This document shows positions 22,901 to 36,200 of a stretch of DNA of 64,000 nucleotides, piece after piece (the stretch's first letter is position 1; each line of letters starts with the position of its first letter). The stretch spans positions 1,810,699 to 1,874,698 of the forward strand of contig NC_064041.1 of NCBI RefSeq assembly GCF_932526225.1, in the 5' to 3' direction. The position numbers and the translations under genes were made by a program. Under the pieces are notes generated by a model. The model made no database searches, had not been told where the DNA came from, and was given only the letters and a program-made list of their open reading frames with translations. The DNA is from Nematostella vectensis (lineage: Eukaryota; Cnidaria; Anthozoa; Actiniaria; Edwardsiidae).

Positions 22901-25900
22901 ATAAGGAACATACATTGTGGAAATGTAGCGAACCAGATAACGAGGAACCCCCTATAAGGAACATACATTGTGGAAATGTAGCGTACCAGATAACGAGGAA
23001 CCCCCTATAAGGAACATACATTGTGGAAATGTAGCGTATCAGATAACAAGGAACCACCTATAAGGAACATACATTGTGGAAATGTAGCGTACCAGATAAC
23101 GAGGAACCCCCTGAAAGGAATATAATATATTGGGCAAAAGGTGCGTAAGAAAACAACGAATTTCCTGAAAGGAGGAAAGGGAGAAAATATTAGATAACAA
23201 GGAATCCCCTGTTGTTGTAAGAGAGCATTTTAAATAACGCTTAACCCCTCAATGAACTCACCTCTGGATACTAAAACAAGTAACCACCAAAGGATGGGAT
23301 TCTTGTCGAAGGTTTTTCTTGTTTTCAGATTTCTAAAGAAATATGAAGAAATATATAGACATATCATTGACAGAAATGTATATAAAGTAAAAGTCAACCA
23401 ATCAGTCGCATATAACGTGTATTCGTTACCACACCGACTAAAGACCCGTTATATCACTAAATACCACTTCATTTAACTCTTAAATAGGATCGCATATAAC
23501 GAACTTGGGCAACCGGAGTCTCGCCTATACCAAACGAAAATTCCAAACACAATTCATTTGCCCCATAAAAAAGCGGCCCCTTAGATCAACCAAGAATAAC
23601 ATGGTGGTGAATGCTTTGGTCCACGCAAAATAGCTTGAGTAGTCCAATCATGGTTATAAACCAGTACCTTTCTATGTTGTATTTGATGAAGTCATCATCA
23701 GGCCATTCCCCCACACATGGGACAACATCCGGGCAAACGGTTTCCATTAGCAACGACGCCACGTGATCAGTATTACAAGAGAGGACGCGCGAGCCTTGGG
23801 CCTGCGGCTGGTCGCGGTGTAGGCCCTCGTCACTAGGCCCCTCACGGTCACGGCAAACCGCGCTGATGAGGTTGAAGTACACTTGGCTTGCTGGTGCCCA
23901 TGCCTGGAATAGACAAAATGTCAGTGTTTCTTAATGGTAATGTGAAGGTTATTGTGATTGTGATTGTGTTGGTGGTGATGATCGTGACTGAATTGCAAGT
24001 AGTACATTCTTAAAAATAGCATACAAATAGATTATATAATAACAATAATAATATATGGGACTATTGGTACGGTTGGAGTTTAACAGTGACAAATTCAGAG
24101 AACGTCTTGGTTCGGTAGTATGTAGGTACCGCACCTCACCTCGTGTAAGGTTGTTCGTGTATAATTGTTTTTTTTACCTACCCTCGATTGTTCTGAAACT
24201 ACAGTGGTTGGCTTCTTGTTTCCAATCACACCAGTGAAGAAGACGGAAGAAGGGCTGAGTGTCAGTCGGGAGGATATTTGAGGGTTCAAATTATGTTCAA
24301 GTAGAGAGATGCGAGAGTCTTCCATAAGCTCATTTCTGTCGTTATCATCTGCTGAACAATCAGAAGCCAAATATGCTTAAATACTCAAATACTCAATCCT
24401 TTGATATTGTGTACACTCGAAAAAACGTCGAGAAAATTGATTTGGTTGCTAAAATCAATGACGACAATAACATGGACGACAATGGGAAGAAAACAATTGC
24501 GATTAGATTGGAAATCCAATACCGGCATGTGGAAATGCGTTTTTCTGTTACATTTTCACGGACCGCGCAGAGGCCGGTAGTGTCATGGCCCTACTTGGCT
24601 TGGGTTGATTTTTTCAGGGCTCCAGATATAAACTTGTTTGTCTTGGCCAAATTTTTAGCCCAACCAATTTAAAATGGTCTCCGCGGTCCCTGATTTCAGC
24701 TATTTTCAACCAACCCAGAACGTAAAAAAACGGCCCATACGACTGTTACGACTTATTGGAAACAAGGCTTTATCAACTAGAAAAATAGCAAAATAAAAAA
24801 AGCAAAGGCATTCAAGTTTTAAAATTTAGGCGTGATTGGCATATTTGGGTGAAGATTAAATCAAGATCACCGAGAAAATGAACAATAACAGTACGATAAT
24901 ACAGGCTTTGCTTTTGAAGCCACAGCTCCCGGGTTCGATCCCCGGTCGGGACAGATTTGCTTTTTTTTTCCTAAAGGGAAAAAATGCTATCTAAAGCTCA
25001 CATTCACATTTTACCTTCCTCTGTGTTTCCAAGAATCTTCGCGTTTCCCTAAAACGTACAAAAAAATAATATCTTAAATGAATAGAATGGAATGGAAATT
25101 CTAGGCTAATACAAGATCTGAGACGTAGTTTAAAAGGCAGTGAGCCTCGATGTTAAAACAACCATTTGTTTCAGTACTCAGAAACTCGATTGATATGAAC
25201 GATTTATAAGGAACAGGAGGACAAAAGCCAATCGTTATCACAATCTAGCGCAACCGTCCGGTGTAAGGGTCGCATTTGGATATTGTAGTACATTATAACA
25301 TTTTGTGAAATACTATCATCCTAAGCTTTAGCAATAGAATGGAGACTTTTAAATTGGATTCCAGGGTCGTAATGTTAGAGGGTATCATCAGTTTTGTCGA
25401 ACAAACGGGCGAGCTTCACAGAAAAAAATGGTGGCATATCATTTTAACTGGTTTCTTTCTTCGCAAGTGTAAAAGATTCGTCACACAAGACGGTCCCAGA
25501 ATCTCCAAGGAAATTAAAATTACAAAGAAAACCCCAGACAATACCAGCATTGTCTTGGTTTACCAAACGTCTCTACAGCGGTAAAGTATATAACCATATG
25601 CGCAGACATACCTTTTCCAATGCGCTCTCAACTAAAAGCCTTATGATCACGAGTCGGCAAAACTGATCACGTGACATTTCCGTCAGTATCTCACGTGACT
25701 CTTCGAGTCGCTCCAATGCGCCTGCGCCAGAAAATATAAGCATTAGAGCCTGAGGCACAATATCGGTTACCGGGTGCTTCAAAACGCTGTGGGAACTCGT
25801 AGTAACTTCTAGAAAGTGCGGTAATACAAGCACTGACAAAAGTTCAAAGCAATATGTTTATGGATATGTTTTTTTTATGAAATACATCTTGAGAAAGTAA

Positions 25901-26461
25901 AGAGAAAGTAAAGTGATAAAAAAGTAGCAATACCTTCAGAACCAGAGGTCAAAGTAAAGGGCAAAGAATATCAGGTTCGAGAGTTCGAGTCGAGGGCAAA
26001 GAATATCAGGTTCGAGGTTCGGGTCGGTGAATGTATTTTTTGCATTATCATGTTGCCATCACTGTGGCAAAGCTATACACTATTATAGCGCATGTGGATT
26101 CGATATAGTTGATTTCCTACCTTTGCAGCTGTCGAAATCTTCATAATTATTCGCTAGCTGCTTCAAGCCTCTGAACACGCTGGACACCATCGCCCTGCAC
26201 ATGCCGGCACGATTAGCAGCAGAAGGGGGCGTGACAATCTGCATAAGGCGTAGGATGCCCATACTGTACACGGCTACCTCGGTATGCGAGTGGGCAGCTA
26301 GGGAACCAAGGGCCTCGTAGTGCTCCTGAAGGCAGTCTGTGAGTTTGACCCTAGACATGAAGAAGGGTTGGTGTAACAAATAAACAACAACAACAACAAC
26401 AACAGCAACAACAACAACAACAGCAACAACAACAACAACAACAACAAAATAACAACAACAA

Positions 26462-26492
<31 letters not shown>

Positions 26493-29400
26493 ACAACAAC
26501 AAAAACAACAGCAAAAACAACATCAGCAACAACAACATCAACAGCAGCAGCAACAACAGCAAGAAACACAACAACAGCAGCAGCAACAACTCAACAGCTC
26601 AACGATAACAACAACAGCTGCATAAACAACACAAGAAACAGTAATAGGAACAATGACAGGGACAAAAACAACAAAACCAGAAACATCGACAACAGTAATA
26701 AACAATGACAGGGACAAAAACAACAAAACCAGAAACATCGACAACAGTAATAGGAACAATGACAGGGACAAAAACAACAAAACCAGAAACATCGACAACA
26801 GTAATAAACAATGACAGGGACAAAAACAACAAAACCAGAAACATCGACAACAGTAATAGGAACAATGACAGGGAGAAAAACAACAGAACCAGAAACAACA
26901 ACAGCGATAAGAATAAGAACAAAAACAGCAACAGGAGCCAGGACACCAGCGATTGGAACTTCAAAAATAGCGACAGGAAAAATCACAAGAACAACACTAG
27001 ATTGTCTATATTCATCAGGAGTATCATCGCCAGGAATATCAAGGCTGATCTCAAAACAACAACAGAAGCAGAACAACAACGGTACAATTATGTTGACTAA
27101 CCTCGGGGGCAGGGTCTTGTATAACTCAGCTTGCATAATTTGAAAAAGATTCTGAAGGATATTACAGACCTAAAAATAACAATAAATATTAAAAATATTA
27201 AATTGAAATCGCTTTTACCGACTTTTTACGACCCTTGCGGTTATCTAAACTTTCGTCCCCTCTCCCTCTCCTCCCATTTCTTTCAAGACTGAAGGCCAGA
27301 CTAAAGAATAGTGTACTCATATCATTCTGGGTGTTTTAAGGTGACGGCGGCGGTCAAAATACTTAATGCCTAAACCTATAAATCAGGACAGAAAGTCCTG
27401 GTATCGTTGAAGCAGCAGAGACAGTAGGGTCGTAAAAGATGCGACAGAAGCGAAGGCTAAGTATCCAGTGACACACTTCCCATCGGCCAAGCAGCTACAG
27501 TATCAGCACGGTATACCTTTTAGGACTGTCCCATTTATATACGTGTAAACATATACATTGAGAACTAGATTTGTTTTTTATTCAATCGAGTATTCACCAG
27601 CCATAATGTTGCCGGCAATTATCTTTTTCCAAAATATCGAAATTCGCGCAGGAAGAATCTCGCTTAGTAGTACTTACGAGCCATGGTTTCAGAGAAGCAG
27701 TAGAAACGGTCACTACCCCGGCACACTTCCTTATGGTCTCTCTCAGTACGGACGGGTAGTATGTCTCAAGCTCTGACTGCACATTGAGGAGCACGTTGAG
27801 CGTGTCATTAGAGTCACTTCGCATCAGAATGTGACAGAGAAGGTCCACAGCTACGGGCTCCCCACCATGTATTGCCATGACCACCGCCATAGGACACACC
27901 CACGCGAATCTAGAAACACAAGCCTTTACTGTAGTTTCCAATATTCTGCGAGCTCCAATATTCGCCCTCTGACTTCCGTCCTTCACAATCCTTGAGGCGT
28001 TTTCATTGGCCAGCGCTGAAATGATTTCCAACTACGCCACCTCTCCACATGGCACTGATCAATCGAACAGCACCCAATGCAATCCTGTTAGTTTGAACGA
28101 TGGATGCCGATGAAAACGGTTTAGAAATAATTTGGAAAGGTTTAGAAGTAATTTGGAAAGGTTTAGAAGTAATTTGGAAAGGTTTAGAAGTAATTTGGAA
28201 AGGTTTCATATATCGCGGCTCTACCGAGACAGGGACATAGCCAGGGGGGGCGGCCAAGAAGATTCGGCATTCCTTCCCCAAACTAATTTTCCCGTTTTAG
28301 TACAAGTCTTTGTCAAATAAAGGGCTTCCCGCTGTTCAAGAGTATTCGCCAGCAGTTAACACACATTCGAAAATCTACGAATAATATCAAGCGATCGGCA
28401 TTCCCTCCTTACACTAATTTTCCCGTTATTAGTACAAGTCTTTGCTTTGTCAAATAAGTGTCTTCCCGATGTTCAAAAGTATTCGCTAGCAGTTAATATG
28501 CATTCCAAAATCTTCGAATAATATCAAGTGATCGGCATTCCCTTCTCAAACTAATTCTCCCGTGTTTAGTACGTCTTTGTCAAATAATGGCTTCCCGCTG
28601 TTCAAAAGTCTTCGCTATAAGTTTTCACACATTCGAAAATCTCCGAACAATATCAAGCGATCGGCATTCCTTCCCCACACTAATTCTCTGTCCAATACAA
28701 GTCTTTGTCAAATGAATGGCTTCTCGCTGTTACTAAGCCTGGATCACACGTTACCGTTCGCAAAACCGTTTTTTTATCGCAAACGTTGTTCACGAAATTT
28801 GAAAAACACTTTTCGCGAATTTCGCGAACGTTGTTCGCGAAAGTTTCGCGAACAGTGTGCATATGGTCGAGAGCGGTACTGTACCTGGATTGTTTGACAT
28901 TCATCGGGTGGTAATACCTGAATTGCTTGACATTCATCAGGTGGTAATACCTGGATTGTTTGACATTCATCGGGTGGTAATACCTGGATTGCTTGACATT
29001 CATTGGGTGGAAATATCTGGATTGTTTGACATTCATCACGTGGTAATACCTGGATTGTTTGACATTCATCGGGTGGTAATACCTGGATTGCTTGACATTC
29101 ATCGGGTGGTAATATCTGTATTGTTTGACATTCATCACGTGGTAATACCTGGATTGTTTGACATTCATCACGTGGTAATACCTGGATTGTTTGACATTCA
29201 TAGGGTGGTAATACCTGGATTGTTTGACATTCATCGGGTGGTAATATCTGGATTGTTTGACATTTATAGGGTGGTAATACCTGGATTGTTTGACATTTAT
29301 CGGGTGGTAATACCTGGATTACTTGAAATTCATCGGGTGGTAATACCTGGATTCTTTGACATTCATCGCGTGGTAATACCTGGACTGTTTGACATTCATC

Positions 29401-30178
29401 GGGTGGTAATACCTGAATTGCTTGACATTCATCAGGTGGTAATACCTGGATTGTTTGACATTCATCGGGTGGTAATACCTGGATTGCTTGATATTCATTG
29501 GGTGGAAATACCTGGATTGTTTGACATTCATCGGGTGGTAATACCTGGACTGTTTGACATTCATCGGGTGGTAATACCTGGATTGTTTGACATTCATCAG
29601 GTGGTAATACCTGGATCGTTTGACATTCATCGGGGGTAATACCTGGATTGTTTGACATTCATCGGGGGTAATACCTGGATTGTTTGACATTCATCTGGTG
29701 GTAATACCTGGATTGTTTAGATTCATCAGTTTGTAATACCTAGATTGTTTGACATTCATCTGGTGGTAATACCTGGATTGTTTGACGCTCATCAGATCCT
29801 CAAATAGTCGTCCTGAGTGCTGTATTAGCTCGTGTAAGAAGGCGCTCTCCGTAGAGCTGGAGTCTAGTGGCGCTATAGCTGACTTCTGAGTGTATAGCTT
29901 ATGTCTCTGGTTTGACACTTGTCGGAGCTTAATCAGAAGTTTCTCCTACAACACAGGCACCCCCATGTTAGCGCTTGTCGCAAGTAATATTATAATACAG
30001 GAGCAACAAGAAAGAGTAGGTTTGTATTCGTACATGCTAAGCAGTAGTCAAAACAAACTCTTGTGTGAACTGCGTTATCATAGTTTAGACAAGCTGTGTC
30101 ATAATAAGAAGCAGAGAAGTTTTTTTCTATGATGATGATGATGAAAATGATGACGATGAAGACGGTGACGGTGAATGT

Positions 30179-30209
<31 letters not shown>

Positions 30210-33200
30210 ATCATGATGACCACTTTAATTTTTACGTGAGAAAAAATTCGACATGCTGATCTCCTGCCATCCAGATCATCCGCTGGCATTATAAAGGTAT
30301 CAAGGGCGCATGCGGTGACTTCACCTTATTATTACGATAAATTAGCATCGAATTTGTCATTACCATAATGAGGATGAAGGCCTTTTGAACTTCTGTCTGG
30401 GCTCCGTCAGTATCCATCGGCTCTGTTACAAAACCAATCAATGCTCAGTATTAAGGATGATTCACTTAGAGAAGTCTCAGCAGCTCATTCTACCTACGAT
30501 TATTACTTGGCGGCCATGTAAGATGCAAAAACTTAAATCATGATAAAAGGTGATTATATCATAGTGATATGTATTATTGTATTTTTACAGCCTTATAGTT
30601 ATCGGAATGCTTCTAAATGTGGAATATTTAGGACTTTTACTGACTGAATTTTGAAAGAAGAAAAAACAATTTCAATAAGCGCCCCCAATGCCAAACTCAA
30701 AATTATATAAAGCGCCTTGAGTGGCAATACGAGAAATATTGCCATAAAATCTTTTCGGTGAGGGAGGGGAGGGGCAGGGCTACAGTGCCCATGACTCTTA
30801 CAATACGAAACAATACTCACCCTCCCCCCGTGGGGGGCAACAGTGGTTCAGCAGGAACTGAAAGATATCATATGCGCCAGTCTCGATGTTAGTTATGATG
30901 TCCACTAGTGCTGGAGTCAAACTGAAAAAGACAGAAAGTCATTCATTGCAGCCAAGTTCGTCCTTATCAGCACTGACATAAAACGTACTTGGTTGGAGAT
31001 TTGATAGTTTGGTTTGATGGACTAAGAGTTATTACCAAACCAAACTTACAGCTCGGTCGGTAAAACTGTGAAAACCGGAAATATGTATTGTGGAATGTAT
31101 TTTCCTAGCAATCGCTTGCTAGATCTTCAAACAGTCTTGGGACAAAGTCTCAGTGTGTATTCTCGCTTGTGATTCGGCAGAACACAATGAACCTTCCACA
31201 CACTATTTAGAGAAGATAAGGGGCTGTACACAAAACAATTGCAGGACTTTAAAGACGAACCTGCCATGAGTTTGGAACATCTCGGCTCTTTGAAGGGACT
31301 GCTCATACAGCTTGCACAAGATGCCTGGAGTGACTACAATATAATGCAAGATTTCTCATAAACAAATAAACCTACAGTGAAACAAACCAACAAACAAGAC
31401 ATGGTATAACTAGAAAAAATACAGACATGCTGTAGAAAAACTAGATGTTCTGATAAGGCATGGTTTAGAAAGCTATAAATTAACACAAGGCTGAAAAACA
31501 GAGTAGTTGCACTGACGTTTCAAAAGTTAGCCCTTCATTGGAGCAAAAGGCTATCATTCGAAACCTTGACGCGTACAACACAGATCCATACATCATACTT
31601 TTTTAAGTTTGTATTGATTTATAGTTTAACAAACAAGACAATCTGTGCCCTCAAAAAAAGGGAAATCATGAGAGCTAGGGGATACCTAAGACAAAAGGTC
31701 AGCTAATGGTTAAGCAAGCCCTCCGGCTCCAGATCCTGGTTACAGACCTGATGTATATTATGTACATTAGCTGATTTCATTAACTCACAGACTTCAGCAA
31801 AGTTTGTCAGGGTTCCCTTGAGTAGCTTGGGCGAGAGGGATGCGATGTGCAGTAGGAAGGGTGTGGTCGCCAGTTGCTCTGCTCTCTCTTGATCATCTGA
31901 GGCAGTCAGTAGTACACTCCTCTGTACAAAAATACAAAATAAATGAAATAACAGTCGGTAGCACACTCCTCTGTACAAAAATATTAAATAAATAAAATAG
32001 CATTTGTACAGCACAAGTCTCAATAGCCTCACATGTAACTGATTTTACTTTTCAGTATAAAGAATGCTAAAAATGCTTGTTGCGATTTTTGTCCAATTGT
32101 GAATTAAATAAATACAGAATGTGTAACCACATAAGCCTCATAAAGGGGGGGGAGGGGTTAGGGGATGGAAGGCCCATGAGGAGAGGGGTAGGGGAACTAC
32201 AAGTACTGTATGTGTAACACAGCCTCATAAAGGGGGGAGGGGTTAGGGGATGGAAGGCCCATGAGGAGAGGGGTAGGGGAGCTTCCAACTACTGTATGTG
32301 TAACACAGCCACATGAAGGGGAAGGGGTTAGGGGATGGGAGGCCCATGAGGAAAGGGGTAGGGGAGCTACAAGTACTGTATGTGTAACACAGCCTCATAA
32401 AGGGGGGAGGGGTTAGGGGATGGAAGGCCCATGAGGAAAGGGGTAGGGGAACTACAACTACTGTATGTGTAACACAGCCTCATAAAGGGGGGAGGGGTTA
32501 GGGGTGGAAGGCCCATGAGGAGAGGGGTAGGGGAGCTACAACTACTGTATGTGTAACACAGCCTCATAAAGGGGGGAGGGGTTAGGGGTGGAAGGCCCAT
32601 GAGGAGAGGGGTAGGGGAGCTACAACTACTGTATGTGTAACACAGCCTCATAAAGGGGGGAGGGGTTAGGGGATGGAAGGCCCATGAGGGGAGGGGTAGG
32701 GGAGCTTCCAACTACTGTATGTGTAACACAGCCTCATAAAGGGGGGAGGGGTTAGGGGATGGAAGGCCCATGAGGGGAGGGGTAGGGGAGCTTCCAACTA
32801 CTGTATGTGTAACACAGCCTCATAAAGGGGGGGAGGGGTTAGGGGATGGAAGGCCCATGACGAGAGGGGTAGGGGAGCTTCCAACTACTGTATGTGTAAC
32901 ACAGCCTCATAAAGGGGGGAGGGGTTAGGGGATGGAAGGCCCATGAGGGGAGGGGTAGGGGAGCTACAACTACTGTATGTGTAACACAGCCTCATAAAGG
33001 GGGGAGGGGTTAGGGGATGGAAGGCCCATGAGGAGAGGGGTAGGGGAGCTTCCAACTACTGTATGTGTAACACAGCCTCATAAAGGGGGGAGGGGTTAGG
33101 GGATGGAAGGCCCATGAGGGGAGGGGTAGGGGAGCTTCCAACTACTGTATGTGTAACACAGCCTCATAAAGGGGGGAGGGGTTAGGGGATGGAAGGCCCG

Positions 33201-36200
33201 TGAGGGGAGGGGTAGGGGAGCTTCCAACTACTGTATGTGTAACACAGCCTCATAAAGGGGGGAGGGGTTAGGGGATGGAAGGCCCATGAGGGGAGGGGAA
33301 GGGGAGCTTCCAACTACTGTATGTGTAACACAGCCTCATAAAGGGGGGAGGGGTTAGGGGATGGAAGGCCCATGAGGGGAGGGGTAGGGGAGCTACAACT
33401 ACTGTATGTGTAACACAGCCTCATAAAGGGGGGAGGGGTTAGGGGATGGAAGGCCCATGAGGAGAGGGGTAGGGGAGCTTCCAACTACTGTATGTGTAAC
33501 ACAGCCTCATAAAGGGGGGAGGGGTTAGGGGATGGAAGGCCCATGAGGGGAGGGGTAGGGGAGCTTCCAACTACTGTATGTGTAACACAGCCTCATAAAG
33601 GGGGGAGGGGTTAGGGGATGGAAGGCCCATGAGGAAAGGGGTAGGGGAGCTACAACTACTGTATGTGTAACACAGCCTCATAAAGGGGAGGGGGGTTAGG
33701 GGATGGAAGGCCCATGAGGAGAGGGGTAGGGGAACTACAAGTACTGTATGTGTAACACAGCCTCATAAAGGGGGGAGGGGTTAGGGGATGGAAGGCCCAC
33801 GAGGAAAGGGGTAGGGGAGCTACAACTACTGTATGTGTAACACAGCCTCATAAAGGGGAGGGGGATTAGGGGATGGAAGGCCCATGAGGAGAGGGGTAGG
33901 GGAACTACAACTACTGTATGTGTAACACAGCCTCATAAAGGGGGGAGGGGTTAGGGGATGGAAGGCCCATGAGGGGAGGGGTAGGGGAGCTACAACTACT
34001 GTATGTGTAACACAGCCTCATAAAGGGGGGAGGGGTTAGGGGATGGAAGGCCCATGAGGAGAGGGGTAGAGGAGCTTCCAACTACTGTATGTGTAACACA
34101 GCCTCATAAAGGGGGGAGGGGTTAGGGGATGGAAGGCCCATGAGGGGAGGGGTAGGGGAGCTTCCAACTACTGTATGTGTAACACAGCCTCATAAAGGGG
34201 GAAGGGGTTAGGGGATGGAAGGCCCATGAGGAGAGGGGTAGGGGAGCTACAAGTACTGTATGTGTAACACAGCCTCATAAAGGGGGGAGGGGTTAGGGGA
34301 TGGAAGGCCCATGAGGAGAGGGGTAGGGGAGCTACAAGTACTGTATGTGTAACACAGCCTCATAAAGGGGGGAGGGGTTAGGGGATGGAAGGCCCATGAG
34401 GAGAGGGGTAGGGGAACTACAAGTACTGTATGTGTAACACAGCCTCATAAAGGGGGGAGGGGTTAGGGGATGGAAGGCCCATGAGGGGAGGGGTAGGGGA
34501 GCTACAACTACTGTATGTGTAACACAGCCTCATAAAGGGGGGAGGGGTTAGGGGATGGAAGGCCCATGAGGAGAGGGGTAGGGGAGCTACAAGTACTGTA
34601 TGTGTAACACAGCCTCATAAAGGGGGGAGGGGTTAGGGGATGGAAGGCCCATGAGGAGAGGGGTAGGGGAACTACAAGTACTGTATGTGTAACACAGCCT
34701 CATAAAGGGGGGAGGGGTTAGGGGATGGAAGGCCGATGAGGAGAGGGGTAGGGGAGCTACAACTACTGTATGTGTAACACAGCCTCATAAAGGGGGGGAG
34801 GGGTTAGGGGATGGAAGGCCCATGAGGAAAGGGGTAGGGGAGCTACAACTACTGTATGTGTAACACAGCCTCATAAAGGGGGGAGGGGTTAGGGGATGGA
34901 AGGCCCATGAGGAGAGGGGTAGGGGAACTACAAGTACTGTATGTGTAACACAGCCTCATAAAGGGGGGAGGGGTTAGGGGATGGAAGGCCCATGAGGAGA
35001 GGGGTACGGGAACTACAACTACTGTATGTGTAACACAGCCTCATAAAGGGGGGAGGGGTTAGGGGATGGAAGGCCAATGAGGAGAGGGGTAGGGGAACTA
35101 CAAGTACTGTATGTGTAACACAGCCTCATAAAGGGGGGAGGGGTTAGGGGATGGAAGGCCCATGAGGGGAGGGGTAGGGGAGCTACAACTACTGTATGTG
35201 TAACACAGCCTCATAAAGGGGGGAGGGGTTAGGGGATGGAAGGCCCATGAGGGGAGGGGTAGGGGAGCTACAACTACTGTATGTGTAACACAGCCTCATA
35301 AAGGGGAGGGGTTAGGGGATGGAAGGCCCATGAGGAAAGGGGTAGGGGAGCTTCCAACTACTGTATGTGTAACACAGCCTCATAAAGGGGGGAGGGGTTA
35401 GGGGATGGAAGGCCCATGAGGAAAGGGGTAGGGGAGCTTCCAACTACTGTATGTGTAACACAGCCTCATAAAGGGGAGGGGGGTTAGGGGATGGAAGGCC
35501 CATGAGGAGAGGGGTAGGGGAACTACAAGTACTGTATGTGTAACACAGCCTCATAAAGGGGGGAGGGGTTAGGGGATGGAAGGCCCATGAGGAAAGGGGT
35601 AGGGGAGCTACAACTACTGTATGTGTAACACAGCCTCATAAAGGGGGGAGGGGTTAGGGGATGGAAGGCCCATGAGGGGAGGGGTAGGGGAGCTACAACT
35701 ACTGTATGTGTAACACAGCCTCATAAAGGGGGGAGGGGTTAGGGGATGGAAGGCCCATGAGGGGAGGGGTAGGGGAGCTACAACTACTGTATGTGTAACA
35801 CAGCCTCATAAAGGGGGGAGGGGTTAGGGGATGGAAGGCCCATGAGGGGAGGGGTAGGGGAGCTACAACTACTGTATGTGTAACACAGCCTCATAAAGGG
35901 GGGAGGGGTTAGGGGATGGAAGGCCCATGAGGAGAGGGGTAGAGGAGCTTCCAACTACTGTATGTGTAACACAGCCTCATAAAGGGGGGAGGGGTTAGGG
36001 GATGGAAGGCCCATGAGGGGAGGGGTAGGGGAGCTTCCAACTACTGTATGTGTAACACAGCCTCATAAAGGGGGGAGGGGTTAGGGGATGGAAGGCCCAT
36101 GAGGAGAGGGGTAGGGGAGCTTCCAACTACTGTATGTGTAACACAGCCTCATAAAGGGGGGAGGGGTTAGGGGATGGAAGGCCCATGAGGGGAGGGGTAG

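Noticed and set aside
24915-24955. Functional tRNA gene
   Set aside because: Only a T-arm-like half is present; no D-arm, anticodon arm or matching acceptor stem.
25339-25584. 81-codon plus-strand ORF inside INTS5 intron 14
   Set aside because: The composition is plausible, but there is no domain, splice context or repeat partner.
26083-27143. Leu/Val/Cys-rich minus-strand ORFs and Thr/Asn-rich plus-strand ORFs
   Set aside because: Translations of the CAA/CAG tract and the 54-bp minisatellite. The conserved segment 26121-26350 is an INTS5 exon.
28015-28281. Extension of INTS5 exon 11 upstream to 28015, and a separate exon at 28050-28100
   Set aside because: The open frame continues, but its phase does not fit exon 10, while the acceptor at 27910 does and restores homology to vertebrate INTS5.
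28680-29690. ORFs on both strands over the 33-bp repeat (up to 294 codons)
   Set aside because: Repeat artefacts in INTS5 intron 10; only the junction-proximal copies could matter, through alternative donors.
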